DNA of 64,000 nt from Paenibacillus plantarum. Lineage in GTDB: Bacteria > Bacillota > Bacilli > Paenibacillales > NBRC-103111. The notes beneath the pieces are model-generated. The model searched no databases. It saw nothing but the letters and a program-made list of their open reading frames with translations, and was not told the origin of the DNA. Each line of letters begins with the position of its first letter. Position 1 is the stretch's first letter. This document shows positions 17,392 through 24,953 of the stretch, piece by piece. Location: contig NZ_WHNY01000064.1 in assembly GCF_013141695.1 (NCBI RefSeq), positions 1 to 64,000 of the forward strand, in the 5' to 3' direction. Position numbers and translations under genes: made by a program.

Positions 17392-17954
17392 TCAGTATCG
17401 CCTCCAGATTCCATATCTACAAGGTAAGTGTTCTTCGGCACATACACCGAATAGGCCGAGAAATACGCATGTTCATCAGGCGTTACTTGCGGTAAGAGAA
17501 GAGACGTTAGCTGGTAAATGAAAGGATGATCAGTTTCCACTGGATGATGATCGCTAGGCAGGCTTATCGCTGGGATTTGAATGATATTGGAATGCAGAAG
17601 CGGAAGGAAATACCCTTGCTCATTCCGGATACCTAGTTGTGCATAATACGATTGACCGAGGGCTAACCCGCTGAGAAAGCAGGAATCTCCAGGGGGTAGC
17701 ATAAGCTCTGAGACCCGATCTGCGGGTTGCTGCTGCTTGCTGAAAGACATGCTGGGAGATGGATCGACTACTTCGTGAAACCGTAGTGTAGGAGATAAAG
17801 AGCGCCAGTCCTTTTGGAAATGTTCTTGCAGAAGCATCTGCTTACTGGAAGAAATCTGCCAATAAATATACTGGACAGAAGGGGATTGTGCCAGTAAATA
17901 AAGGGTATCGTGATCAAGGGCAAAGGGGCGTGCTTGAATAGAGATCAGACTCAC
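17388..17954 (-). CDS. DUF4912 domain-containing protein
   Basis: A 188-residue protein resembling DUF4912: DTLYLLAQSPSVQYIYWQIS near the N-terminus, ending with YSVYVPKNTYLVDMESGGDTD. DUF4912 proteins are commonly encoded next to GH57 enzymes; their function is not established, though the fold suggests a carbohydrate-binding type role. The stop codon overlaps the start of the GH57-GT4 fusion, so the two are translationally coupled. The start is taken as GTG 17954. Its ribosome site (AAAAGG) is abnormally close, so the exact start is uncertain. Confidence 0.7.
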   Translation of the reverse strand: MSLISIQARPFALDHDTLYLLAQSPSVQYIYWQISSSKQMLLQEHFQKDWRSLSPTLRFHEVVDPSPSMSFSKQQQPADRVSELMLPPGDSCFLSGLALGQSYYAQLGIRNEQGYFLPLLHSNIIQIPAISLPSDHHPVETDHPFIYQLTSLLLPQVTPDEHAYFSAYSVYVPKNTYLVDMESGGDTD

Positions 17955-18008
17955 CTTTTCTGCTTGCTTATGTTGGAAGAAGGAACAATTGCACTAATCC
18001 TATGTTTT

Positions 18009-18036
18009 ATTGTATCATATGCGCCATATAAACCAA
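18009..18036 (-). promoter_or_regulatory. promoter for the DUF4912 / GH57-GT4 operon
   Basis: Read on the minus strand, TTGGTT (18036-18031) and TACAAT (18014-18009) are 16 nt apart; TG stands just ahead of the -10 box (extended -10). It lies about 55 nt upstream of the GTG start. Confidence 0.5.
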
Positions 18037-18068
18037 AAATCTCCACCCCATATGAAAGGGGGGAGATT
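18030..18068 (-). terminator. terminator after the KTSC-like gene
   Basis: Minus strand AATCTCCCCCCC pairs with GGGGTGGAGATT across about eight nucleotides and runs into TTTTTGG. It partly overlaps the promoter of the next operon. Confidence 0.6.
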
Positions 18069-18129
18069 GCTTGTGTACCACTTGCGGTTGCTCATCATGA
18101 TTGGCCGAAGGTATGGGTGATCTTGTGTC

Positions 18130-18348
18130 TTACTTGGTAGAAATGTTTTCTTCCATGTACCTACTTTCCGTAAGTCTCATTAGAGAATCATACCGATTTG
18201 CCGATGTAAAAACCAAGAGATACTCATCTTGTTTTACATTGGTGTAGGAGGCTCTGAATCCGGTATGATACTGAACTGTCATGCTGGAGGATTGATCGTC
18301 ATACTGCACAAAGGCTATCTGTCTGGAAACACTCGGAATCATGTTCAC
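18130..18348 (-). CDS. small KTSC-domain-like protein
   Basis: A 72-residue protein. The order of strands and the residues SVSRQIAFVQYD...MTVQYHTGFRASYTNV...YLLVFTSANRYD match the KTSC pattern (IxxVGYD...LxVxFxxGxxYxYxxVP...SxGxYfN), named after a C-terminal domain of some lysyl-tRNA synthetases. GTG at 18348 has GGGGAG 7 nt upstream; a terminator follows. The function of stand-alone KTSC proteins is unknown; nucleic-acid binding is often proposed. The family match is by eye and the usual central Pro is absent. Confidence 0.55.
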   Translation of the reverse strand: MNMIPSVSRQIAFVQYDDQSSSMTVQYHTGFRASYTNVKQDEYLLVFTSANRYDSLMRLTESRYMEENISTK

Positions 18349-18534
18349 GCCGCTCTCCCCTTCATCTTAAGAATTCGGAAAACACGTAATGGATCGATCA
18401 TTACTATAATTATGCTTATTCAAACACATTTAGAATGATTTGGCATTCGCTAGCTCTCTTATGAAAAAGGAATTTCACACATTTGTAACGAATATATTAA
18501 ATTAATCCGGGTTCGACGATTAGGAGGGAATTCC

Positions 18535-18957
18535 ATGAGTTTTTGCTGTGGAGCCAGTATGATTGGAACAAAAGGTACTTTGAAGCACATACGTACACAA
18601 ATTCACAATGTGCCCATCCTCTTCTGCCCGGTATGTCACCATATTGAGGTTCACTATCTGGTGGAGAACGAATATGAAATCCTTGCTGAGTATGCCCATG
18701 GGGATGGTGCTGTTGAAGTCGATTTTATTGAATACGTAGATGGCAAAGATCATCTGTTGCACGACAACTGTGTAAATCATGAAGGCGAAGAGCCGCTCGA
18801 TATCGTTCGCTGCCAAATTGACATGGCGTTAGATCTGTTAGGATTCGCCAAAACGATTGAGGATCAAGAATGGGAAGAGCAACTTAAGAAGCGATTAAAA
18901 ATGCTTAGCGCACGCCGCGACAAGCTGAAAAATAAAAAGACCTCTAAGAATTCTTAG
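18535..18957 (+). CDS. hypothetical protein with paired-cysteine (zinc-type) motifs
   Basis: A 140-residue protein, not assigned to a named family. The N-terminus has Cys-Cys (SFCCGAS) and a CPVCHHIEVHY knuckle, which suggests a metal site like those of YgiT-type zinc fingers. The middle is acidic (HGDGAVEVDFIEYVDG, HEGEEPLDI). The end is a charged helix (EEQLKKRLKMLSARRDKLKNKK). AGGAGG lies 7 nt before the ATG. It is monocistronic and ends at a 24-bp inverted repeat (18939-18962) that contains its stop codon. Confidence 0.6.
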   Translation: MSFCCGASMIGTKGTLKHIRTQIHNVPILFCPVCHHIEVHYLVENEYEILAEYAHGDGAVEVDFIEYVDGKDHLLHDNCVNHEGEEPLDIVRCQIDMALDLLGFAKTIEDQEWEEQLKKRLKMLSARRDKLKNKKTSKNS

Positions 18958-19044
18958 AGGTCCGATTAAATGGAAAACCTCCTGCTAATTTTCTGGATTT
19001 TGCTGTTTTCGAAGCAATGGCCAGAGAATAGTTGGAGGTTTTTC
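18939..19044. terminator. bidirectional terminator between convergent genes
   Basis: A perfect inverted repeat (GACCTCTAAGAA / TTCTTAGAGGTC, 18939-18962) is followed by a larger hairpin (AAAACCTCC ... GGAGGTTTTT, 18974-19042) whose arms supply T-runs on both strands. It serves the plus-strand gene ending at 18957 and the minus-strand response regulator ending at 19045. Confidence 0.75.
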
Positions 19045-19818
19045 TTATTTGACTTCCAGCAGCAGTTTTGCGAATTCCTTCTGTAAATCACGGCTGAGGG
19101 GGATCTTGACGGAGGTATGCCTCAAATGAATGACAAATCTCCGAGAAGTGGGGAACCCGCTTTCTTTCACAAACGATACGACATGCCGCAGATTCACTAG
19201 ATAGCCCTTGAAGGGGCTGAACATATGAGGCGTGCTTTGAGCCAAAATATCCGATAAATTCGAACTGGATTCCATTTGTGCCCCGTTTACCAGATGAATT
19301 CTGGAGAGTCGCTTGTCTTCCTTTTCCACAAAGAGAATGGCATCTTCGGAGATAGGGAGTTGTGATTTTTGATTTTTAACGGTAATCCACGTTGCTGAAC
19401 CAGGCTGTGGTTCTTCCGAAATTCGGCTTCGATCTAATTGGATTTCTGCAATCGTTTTGCGGATGGCCGCTTGAAATTTCGGCAGCATAACAGGTTTGGA
19501 GAGAAAATAGACAGAATCAAGCTCATGAAAGGCGGTCAAGATATGCTCGGTATTCGTTGTTCCGCTAACCATAATGACCTTCATTTGATACCCCGATAGT
19601 CGTAAGGCTTGCACAACGCTGATGCCATCCAGTTTACCTTCAAGCCCAATATCCATGAGGAGTATATCAGGTTGCAGCTTATCGTAATCCCTCAGAAATT
19701 GTTCCCCGTCCGATACAATCGAAATGACCTGTAATCCACATTGCTGACAATAGTTTTCAAGTAATTGACCTACCCAGTAATTATCTTCTACGATGGCGAC
19801 TGTAAAGCCATGCTTCAT
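19045..19818 (-). CDS. LytTR-type response regulator
   Basis: A 257-residue response regulator. The receiver domain (residues ~5-125) has the acidic pocket IVEDN, phospho-acceptor Asp 56 in LLMDIGL, the Thr/Ser switch in MVSGTT and Lys in LSKPV. The C-terminal part (~150-257) fits the LytTR DNA-binding fold (ISEDAILFVEKEDKRLSRIH, FSPFKGYLVNLRHVVSF, FVIHLRHTSVKIPLSR). LytTR regulators usually pair with LytS/AgrC-like membrane kinases. None is here, but the divergent gene at 20008-20637 encodes a membrane protein that looks like such a sensor without its kinase. Confidence 0.85.
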   Translation of the reverse strand: MKHGFTVAIVEDNYWVGQLLENYCQQCGLQVISIVSDGEQFLRDYDKLQPDILLMDIGLEGKLDGISVVQALRLSGYQMKVIMVSGTTNTEHILTAFHELDSVYFLSKPVMLPKFQAAIRKTIAEIQLDRSRISEEPQPGSATWITVKNQKSQLPISEDAILFVEKEDKRLSRIHLVNGAQMESSSNLSDILAQSTPHMFSPFKGYLVNLRHVVSFVKESGFPTSRRFVIHLRHTSVKIPLSRDLQKEFAKLLLEVK

Positions 19819-20007
19819 TTACTGATCTCACTCCAATCCTTTCTAAGACAATAACAGGAACTTTTGTCATCTTATACGCTATAACAGCCAACTTAGTCCA
19901 CTTTGAAGGCAAAAGTATGATTATCTTGTATACTTTTAATGTAACTAAAGAAATTGTCAGGTTGCTTATCGCATGATTTCGTCGCTTAGAAATGAGGGAA
20001 AGCGCAA

Positions 20008-20637
20008 TTGTTCACATGGGTAAAATTGATACTAGCTATTATTCATTTTGTTCCCATGCTCTTATTCTCCTTGTTGCTATTTCGGATTCGAATAAAGCCA
20101 TATTGGAAACAAATATCGCTAGCCGTGCTGGTAGGCTCACTGCTCTCATTAATTAATAATTCGCCTTTAATATTGGTTTGCATCATATGTATTTTACTGA
20201 TGTGTGTATGGAAATATCGGTTTGTTCCTGCTTTACTTATAGCACTTTCGGGCTACATTATGCCAGTTCTTATATCTACGACTGTCATTGTGTGCGTCGA
20301 TTTCACGCAAGACGAAGCTTATAATGTGATCAAGGACGATCAAACTATCACTTATGTGACGCGCTTCTTTATTCAGTGTTGCACTTTCATATTCCTTATG
20401 ACGCTATATAAGCGGAGATTAGGATTTACCTTTCTTTCGCATTATACGAGAATTCCGTTCAACCGGGAAAATGTCGGGGTATATTTATACATGATCGTTG
20501 TTATTGTTGGCATGATCTACCGTCATGCTTTAAGTGATAATGTATTCAGTGTAGTGATGCCTATTCAGCTATTGAGTATGGCAACGATTCTCTTCATCTA
20601 TGTCATGCTAAGTAAAGAACTTGGCTTTCAACGATGA
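20008..20637 (+). CDS. multi-pass membrane protein, sensor-module-like
   Basis: A 209-residue protein with about six predicted membrane helices (FTWVKLILAIIHFVPMLLFSLLLF; YWKQISLAVLVGSLL; LILVCIICILLMCVW; ALLIALSGYIMPVLI; FFIQCCTFIFLMTLY; VYLYMIVVIVGMIY) and no soluble catalytic domain. Its layout resembles the membrane half of GHKL-type kinases (AgrC/LytS-like), but the protein stops where the kinase would begin. TTG at 20008 has GAGGGAAAG upstream. It is divergent from the LytTR regulator, and its last 30 nt overlap the convergent XRE gene. No family assigned. Confidence 0.65.
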   Translation: MFTWVKLILAIIHFVPMLLFSLLLFRIRIKPYWKQISLAVLVGSLLSLINNSPLILVCIICILLMCVWKYRFVPALLIALSGYIMPVLISTTVIVCVDFTQDEAYNVIKDDQTITYVTRFFIQCCTFIFLMTLYKRRLGFTFLSHYTRIPFNRENVGVYLYMIVVIVGMIYRHALSDNVFSVVMPIQLLSMATILFIYVMLSKELGFQR

Positions 20638-21249
20638 GGGACATTGAGTACCCAATGATTCCAAAGCGTGTCCATTATTAAATGCGACATAATCAAGAAT
20701 AGTTTGATGATACTTCTTTTGTGGTATTGCTGCGGCAATGATGAAGGGTGCATTTTCATAGGTATCAAAATAAAGTTTGCCTTCTGCGGAGGCATACTTT
20801 TTTATTTTGTTCAGATTTACGAAAAGATGCATATCCATTTTCACAAAATGATGCTCTGTTAATGTTTCAATAAAGTGTGTAAAGGCCACCAGAGATTCGA
20901 CCTGTTCTTCTCGCATGCCGTCTTCTGAATAGTAGATAATCGATTGGATGCCGAATTCGACATACCAGATCGTATCCAGATTTGCTTGCGCAGGCTTCGA
21001 CCAGGTGGAAGTTTCTTCTAGATATCCTGCCTTTTTAAGTAAATCCGTATAGGGGTATTGATATGCTTGTGCCAACTTTCTCAAGGTCTCGGGAGAAGGT
21101 TTAATGACATCATTGGTCGTCCGATTACGACCCAGTTCCAAATCTCTAATATATGCATGAGATAGGCCGCTCTTATTAGCTGCTTTACGCAATGAAGCTT
21201 TGCCTCGTAACGTTTCAAGAAACTTACCGAAGTTATTGCTTGCTTCCAT
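20608..21249 (-). CDS. XRE family helix-turn-helix regulator
   Basis: A 213-residue protein with an N-terminal Cro/CI-type helix-turn-helix (FGKFLETLRGKASLRKAANKSGLSHAYIRDLELGRNR...KPSPETLRKLAQAYQ, residues ~5-65). The C-terminal domain of ~130 residues has no recognised motif and may sense a ligand or mediate dimerisation. ATG 21249 is chosen because GGGGAGGTG stands 6 nt before it; the open frame begins 39 nt earlier. The 3' end overlaps the convergent membrane protein gene. Confidence 0.8.
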   Translation of the reverse strand: MEASNNFGKFLETLRGKASLRKAANKSGLSHAYIRDLELGRNRTTNDVIKPSPETLRKLAQAYQYPYTDLLKKAGYLEETSTWSKPAQANLDTIWYVEFGIQSIIYYSEDGMREEQVESLVAFTHFIETLTEHHFVKMDMHLFVNLNKIKKYASAEGKLYFDTYENAPFIIAAAIPQKKYHQTILDYVAFNNGHALESLGTQCPSSLKAKFFT

Positions 21250-21404
21250 ATGAAACACCTCCCCTGTCTTACCACCTCTATTCAACATTGCTCATCTGAG
21301 AGGGCATCGTGATAGAGGTTTTCTTAATATTATAAAGGATTGATAAAGCAATTGAAACCGTAAACAAGGGTTTATTTGCCAGTAGGTGCTCATTTAGAGA
21401 TCTA

Positions 21405-21413
21405 TGTTATAAT
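21405..21413 (+). promoter_or_regulatory. extended -10 (sigma-A) promoter of sigI
   Basis: TGT followed by TATAAT (21408-21413) is a strong extended -10 element upstream of the sigma-I-type promoter. No good -35 was found. It would give basal sigI-rsgI transcription. Confidence 0.5.
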
Positions 21414-21448
21414 GAATCAGCAAATTATTTATAAATTTCATCATACGT

Positions 21449-21478
21449 ACCCCCCGAATTGTTATATATAAGGACGAA
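21449..21478 (+). promoter_or_regulatory. sigma-I-type autoregulatory promoter of sigI-rsgI
   Basis: ACCCCCC (21449-21455) and CGAA (21475-21478), 19 nt apart, match the published pattern of sigma-I promoters (ACCCCC at -35, CGAA at -10), known for positive autoregulation of sigI operons. It sits directly ahead of sigI. No second copy upstream of another gene in this window was recognised. Confidence 0.65.
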
Positions 21479-21502
21479 ACTACTATACTGTGAGGTGGAA
21501 AG

Positions 21503-22291
21503 GTGCTACTGGTACTATTCAAAAAGTTTCTGGGAAAGAAAGAGTCCCATGGAAAAAATGAACCGCAAGCCTCTTCACTTGAGGTAACTATACATGAGAT
21601 TCAAAAGGGAGACCTACGACTAAGGAATCAATTTATTGCTGATTATCAGCCCTATGTAGCTAAAGTAACAAGCAGGTTTTGCAAGAGATTTATTGATCCC
21701 GCAAGAGATGATGAATTTAGCATTGCCCTAGCGGCTTTTAATGAAGCTATTAATCAATACTCTTCGGTTATGGGCAGATCTTTTCTAGGTTTCGCAGAGA
21801 CGGTTATCAGGCGAAGGCTCATTGATTTTATTCGTAAGGAGCAACGCTTCAAAGGGCAAATCCCTTATAGCTCGTTTGATCAAGAAGATGATGAAGATAA
21901 CTTAATGAATCCCATTGAGGTTCATCAAGCCATCGAAGCCTATGAGAAGCAGAAGGGTTTAGAAGAAAGGCGAAGTGAAATTATTGATTTTAATCGCTGC
22001 TTAAGTGATTTTGACATTAATTTCTCGGAATTAACGGATGCCTCCCCCAAGCATGACGATTCAAGGCAGATGCTTTTCGGTATCGGCCGCACACTTGCAC
22101 AGGATTCAGAGCTTATGCGCACTCTGTTGACGAAACGACAGCTGCCAATTAAAGAGCTGCTCGAGCAAGTTCAAGTATCTAGAAAAACCTTGGAACGAAA
22201 TCGTAAGTACATCATTGCCATTGCACTAATTTTTAACGGTCCATATCCATATTTACGGGATTACTTACATATTCGCGATGAAGAAAGTTGA
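21503..22291 (+). CDS. sigI: RNA polymerase sigma factor SigI
   Basis: A 262-residue SigI-family sigma factor. Region-2-like segments are present (LRNQFIADYQPYVAKVTSRFC, DDEFSIALAAFNEAINQY, ETVIRRRLIDFIRKEQRF), as is a C-terminal SigI-specific helix-turn-helix (LPIKELLEQVQVSRKTLERNRKYIIAIALIF). SigI controls heat and cell-wall stress genes in Bacillus, and polysaccharide-degradation genes in some clostridia. GTG 21503 follows GAGGTGG. The gene is 19 nt upstream of rsgI, whose product should hold it inactive at the membrane. Confidence 0.93.
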   Translation: MLLVLFKKFLGKKESHGKNEPQASSLEVTIHEIQKGDLRLRNQFIADYQPYVAKVTSRFCKRFIDPARDDEFSIALAAFNEAINQYSSVMGRSFLGFAETVIRRRLIDFIRKEQRFKGQIPYSSFDQEDDEDNLMNPIEVHQAIEAYEKQKGLEERRSEIIDFNRCLSDFDINFSELTDASPKHDDSRQMLFGIGRTLAQDSELMRTLLTKRQLPIKELLEQVQVSRKTLERNRKYIIAIALIFNGPYPYLRDYLHIRDEES

Positions 22292-22310
22292 ATGAAAGGA
22301 AGAACAGCGC

Positions 22311-23750
22311 ATGAACAAGGGGATCGTAATGGAATTAAGCGAAAGCTCCATTATTGTAATGAATTCAAAGGGGCGTTTTGATAAGTTGCCAAGGGGGACG
22401 CGCAGCTGTGAGTTAGGTGAAGAGATTCTCTACTCACCCGTGAAGCGTCGGTTGCACGTTCCGCAAATGGCGGTCGTTTCAGCATTAGCTGCTGCTATTG
22501 TTGTGTGCTTTGTTCTCGTCACGACCTTGTCTGGTGGCGTGCCTGGCAATAGCGTTGTTGCGTACGTAACGATTGATATTAATCCAAGTGTTGAGATTGG
22601 CATTGATAATAATGAGATTGTACGTGACCTGCATGGACTGAATACAGACGGTGAGGATTTGATTCAAGCGTTAGTGTTTGAAGGTAAATCCTTAGAGGAT
22701 GTAACGTCTGATATTCTCGATAAAGCCGAGCAAGGGGCATTGGCGAAGGGCGAAGGAGATATTATTATTTCCTCAACGGTTGTAGGAGCCAAAACAACGG
22801 TCAGTGACGAAGCTATTGCGACGAAGCTGAAGGCTCAGGTCAATAAACACATCGAAGACAGTCATCCGGACCAAGTGAAGAACTATGAAGTGCAAGCCTT
22901 CGCTGCGCCACAAGAAGTAAGGCAGGAAGCGAAAGCAAGTGGTGTATCCGCCGGGAAATATGCGATCTATCTCAATGCCATTGATAATGGTGCCAAAGTA
23001 TCGCTGGATGACATCAAAACGACTTCTATTCATCAACTTGCCAAGGACAACGGTGGTATTCAAACGTTCGTTAAACCAGATAAACCGATTGATAAGTCTT
23101 CTTTGCAAAGGTTACTTGCTGACGAGAAGTCCGGTAAGCTTAGTGAACGAGCTGAGCAGACTTCCACTGCTGCCAAATCCGGTTCGGGTAATTCATCGAA
23201 TAAAGATGACGATAAAAACAGTAAAAATAACAATGGCAAAGGTAACAATGCAGGGAGTAATACCCCAGGCAAAGTGACGCATAAACCAACGCCGACACCA
23301 TCATCGAAGAATGATCGTGACAAGAATGACAATAACGGTAGAAATAATAACAATAATAATAGTAACAATGGTAAGAACAACGGAAATGATAAGAATAGCG
23401 GAAATGATAAGAATAACGGCAACGATAAGAATAGTAACGATAATAAGGATGATCGCAAACCGACCCCAAAGCCGGATCGTAAGGATGATGACGACGATGG
23501 GAAGAAACCTACGGTTACGAACAAACCAACTTCTACACCCAAGGCAACTCCAACTCCAACACCAAAGGCAACATCAACACCTAAGGCAACTGCGAAGCCT
23601 ACAGTGAAACCAACAAGTTCAAGTAAACCTACGGTGAACCCATTCCAGCAATCGAAGGATGACAACGGGAAATTCCCAGGTGTCAATTGGGGGGGCTGGG
23701 GCAACAACGATCGGAACGACAATGGTAATCAAAATGAGGGAAGAAGATAA
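22311..23750 (+). CDS. rsgI: anti-sigma-I factor RsgI with long disordered extracellular tail
   Basis: A 479-residue single-pass membrane anti-sigma factor. Residues 1-~48 are the RsgI_N domain that binds SigI (MNKGIVMELSESSIIVMNSKGRFDKL). One membrane helix (MAVVSALAAAIVVCFVLVTTL) follows, then the juxtamembrane domain with VAYVTIDINPSVEIGID. In Bacillus RsgI, cleavage occurs at the Asn-Pro of this motif. From ~residue 290 the chain is low complexity: Asn/Lys/Asp/Gly-rich with near-repeats of GNDKN, then Pro/Thr/Lys-rich with KPT and TPKAT repeats. There is no carbohydrate-binding module. The tail agrees with the disordered type that has been linked to cell-wall sensing. It forms an operon with sigI and is followed by a terminator. 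Confidence 0.93.
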   Translation: MNKGIVMELSESSIIVMNSKGRFDKLPRGTRSCELGEEILYSPVKRRLHVPQMAVVSALAAAIVVCFVLVTTLSGGVPGNSVVAYVTIDINPSVEIGIDNNEIVRDLHGLNTDGEDLIQALVFEGKSLEDVTSDILDKAEQGALAKGEGDIIISSTVVGAKTTVSDEAIATKLKAQVNKHIEDSHPDQVKNYEVQAFAAPQEVRQEAKASGVSAGKYAIYLNAIDNGAKVSLDDIKTTSIHQLAKDNGGIQTFVKPDKPIDKSSLQRLLADEKSGKLSERAEQTSTAAKSGSGNSSNKDDDKNSKNNNGKGNNAGSNTPGKVTHKPTPTPSSKNDRDKNDNNGRNNNNNNSNNGKNNGNDKNSGNDKNNGNDKNSNDNKDDRKPTPKPDRKDDDDDGKKPTVTNKPTSTPKATPTPTPKATSTPKATAKPTVKPTSSSKPTVNPFQQSKDDNGKFPGVNWGGWGNNDRNDNGNQNEGRR

Positions 23751-23756
23751 AGAAAG

Positions 23757-23788
23757 AGCACCTGAGGCATTTGTCTCAGGTGCTTTTG
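23757..23788 (+). terminator. terminator of the sigI-rsgI operon
   Basis: AGCACCTGAG pairs perfectly with CTCAGGTGCT across eight nucleotides, followed by TTTTG. Confidence 0.85.
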
Positions 23789-23812
23789 CATGTAAGTGAC
23801 CTCGTTCACAGC

Positions 23813-23926
23813 ATGGAAAGTAGAACGGACTTGTATTACAATATTGAAGTACAGAAGGAAGCTCTTGCGGGAGAGCATGAGGAAGAAGAAGAGGAAGTAA
23901 ATCTGGTAGTGAACCAGCAAACCTGA
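23813..23926 (+). CDS. possible 37-residue acidic peptide
   Basis: A short open frame from ATG 23813 to TGA 23926, ending 13 nt before the aldo/keto reductase start. The peptide has a run of six Glu (GEHEEEEEEVNL). No ribosome site is visible ahead of the ATG, which argues against it. Its stop lies next to GAGGGGG, the ribosome site of the downstream gene, as in translational coupling. Kept as a weak candidate. Confidence 0.22.
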   Translation: MESRTDLYYNIEVQKEALAGEHEEEEEEVNLVVNQQT

Positions 23927-23939
23927 GGGGGAATAGGGC

Positions 23940-24953
23940 TTGAAATATTCAACATTTGGGAAGTCAGGCTATAAAGTGTCGTCATTAGGATTTGGCGCCA
24001 TGAATTTGCCTAGCGTACCCTTGGAACAAGCGAGAGAAGCGCTTAATTATGCTTTGGATCATGGCATCAATTACATAGATACTGCGGCAGCTTATAGGAA
24101 TAGTGAGGAAATTATCGGGGAGTGCATCTCACACCGAAGACAGGATTATTTCTTAGCAACGAAAACGGGAGCACGCGATTATGCGACTGCGAAAGCCGAG
24201 ATTGAGCGAAGCCTGGTTCGAATGAAGACCGATCATGTTGATTTACTGCAAATTCACTATGTGAACAATGTAACGGAATATAAGAAAGCGATGGAAGTCG
24301 GTGGCGCCTACGAGGCTGCTCTAGAAGCTCAGCGTGAGGGGAAAGTGCGATTTATCGGCATTTCCGGACATCGTCCAGATCTGCTTGTCAAATGGATCGC
24401 CAAAGAGCAATTCTCGCAAATATTATTTCATTTGAATTTGGCGCAGCCGTTTGCCTTGGATGAGCTAATTCCCAAAGCAGCTGAGATGAATTTGATGCGT
24501 GTAGCGATGAAGCCTTTATCAGGTGGATTCATTCAACCCGTGGATCGGGCGATCCGCTATCCGTATAGCCAAGATGTGCATGTAACCATTTCAGGAATGG
24601 TTAGCGTCAAGGAAGTGCAAGAGAATTTGGATGCGCAACGGAAAGAAGTTGGCCAAGAGGAGCGCCACGAACTAGAACAGCTTGCACTTGAGTTAGGTGA
24701 GCACGATTGCAGACGGTGTAACTATTGCTCCTGTCCGTTGGAAATCCCGATCCCTGACGTGATGATCGCGAGCAAGTTCAGGGAGAAATTCGGCTTGCTG
24801 CCGAAAGGGGATGGATTTTTCCAGCGTCATCAGGAAAAAATAACTAGCTGTGCAGACCATGATCCTTGTAAAGTGGTCCCGCTGTGCGAAGCGAAGTGTC
24901 CGTACCAACTACCTATGTCATCGGTTGTGCAGAAGGCTGCTTCGTTTTATTAG
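23940..24953 (+). CDS. aldo/keto reductase with C-terminal cysteine-rich (Fe-S type) domain
   Basis: A 337-residue protein. Residues ~1-235 form an aldo/keto reductase barrel with the catalytic set Asp and Tyr (NYIDTAAAYRNSE), Lys (FLATKTG) and His (LLQIHYV). The C-terminal ~90 residues carry two Cys clusters, HDCRRCNYCSCPLEIPIPD and CADHDPCKVVPLCEAKCPYQLP, like the ferredoxin-type extension of a known AKR subgroup. TTG at 23940 has GAGGGGG upstream. The substrate is unknown. No terminator was recognised after it. Confidence 0.85.
   Translation: MKYSTFGKSGYKVSSLGFGAMNLPSVPLEQAREALNYALDHGINYIDTAAAYRNSEEIIGECISHRRQDYFLATKTGARDYATAKAEIERSLVRMKTDHVDLLQIHYVNNVTEYKKAMEVGGAYEAALEAQREGKVRFIGISGHRPDLLVKWIAKEQFSQILFHLNLAQPFALDELIPKAAEMNLMRVAMKPLSGGFIQPVDRAIRYPYSQDVHVTISGMVSVKEVQENLDAQRKEVGQEERHELEQLALELGEHDCRRCNYCSCPLEIPIPDVMIASKFREKFGLLPKGDGFFQRHQEKITSCADHDPCKVVPLCEAKCPYQLPMSSVVQKAASFY

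Noticed and set aside
20008..21249. Toxin-antitoxin pair from the membrane protein and the XRE regulator
   Set aside because: The genes are convergent, both near or above 200 codons, and the membrane protein has sensor-like rather than toxin-like layout.
23060..23722. 220-codon minus-strand open frame opposite rsgI
   Set aside because: Leu/Phe/Ser-rich low-complexity translation that mirrors the repeat-rich tail of RsgI.
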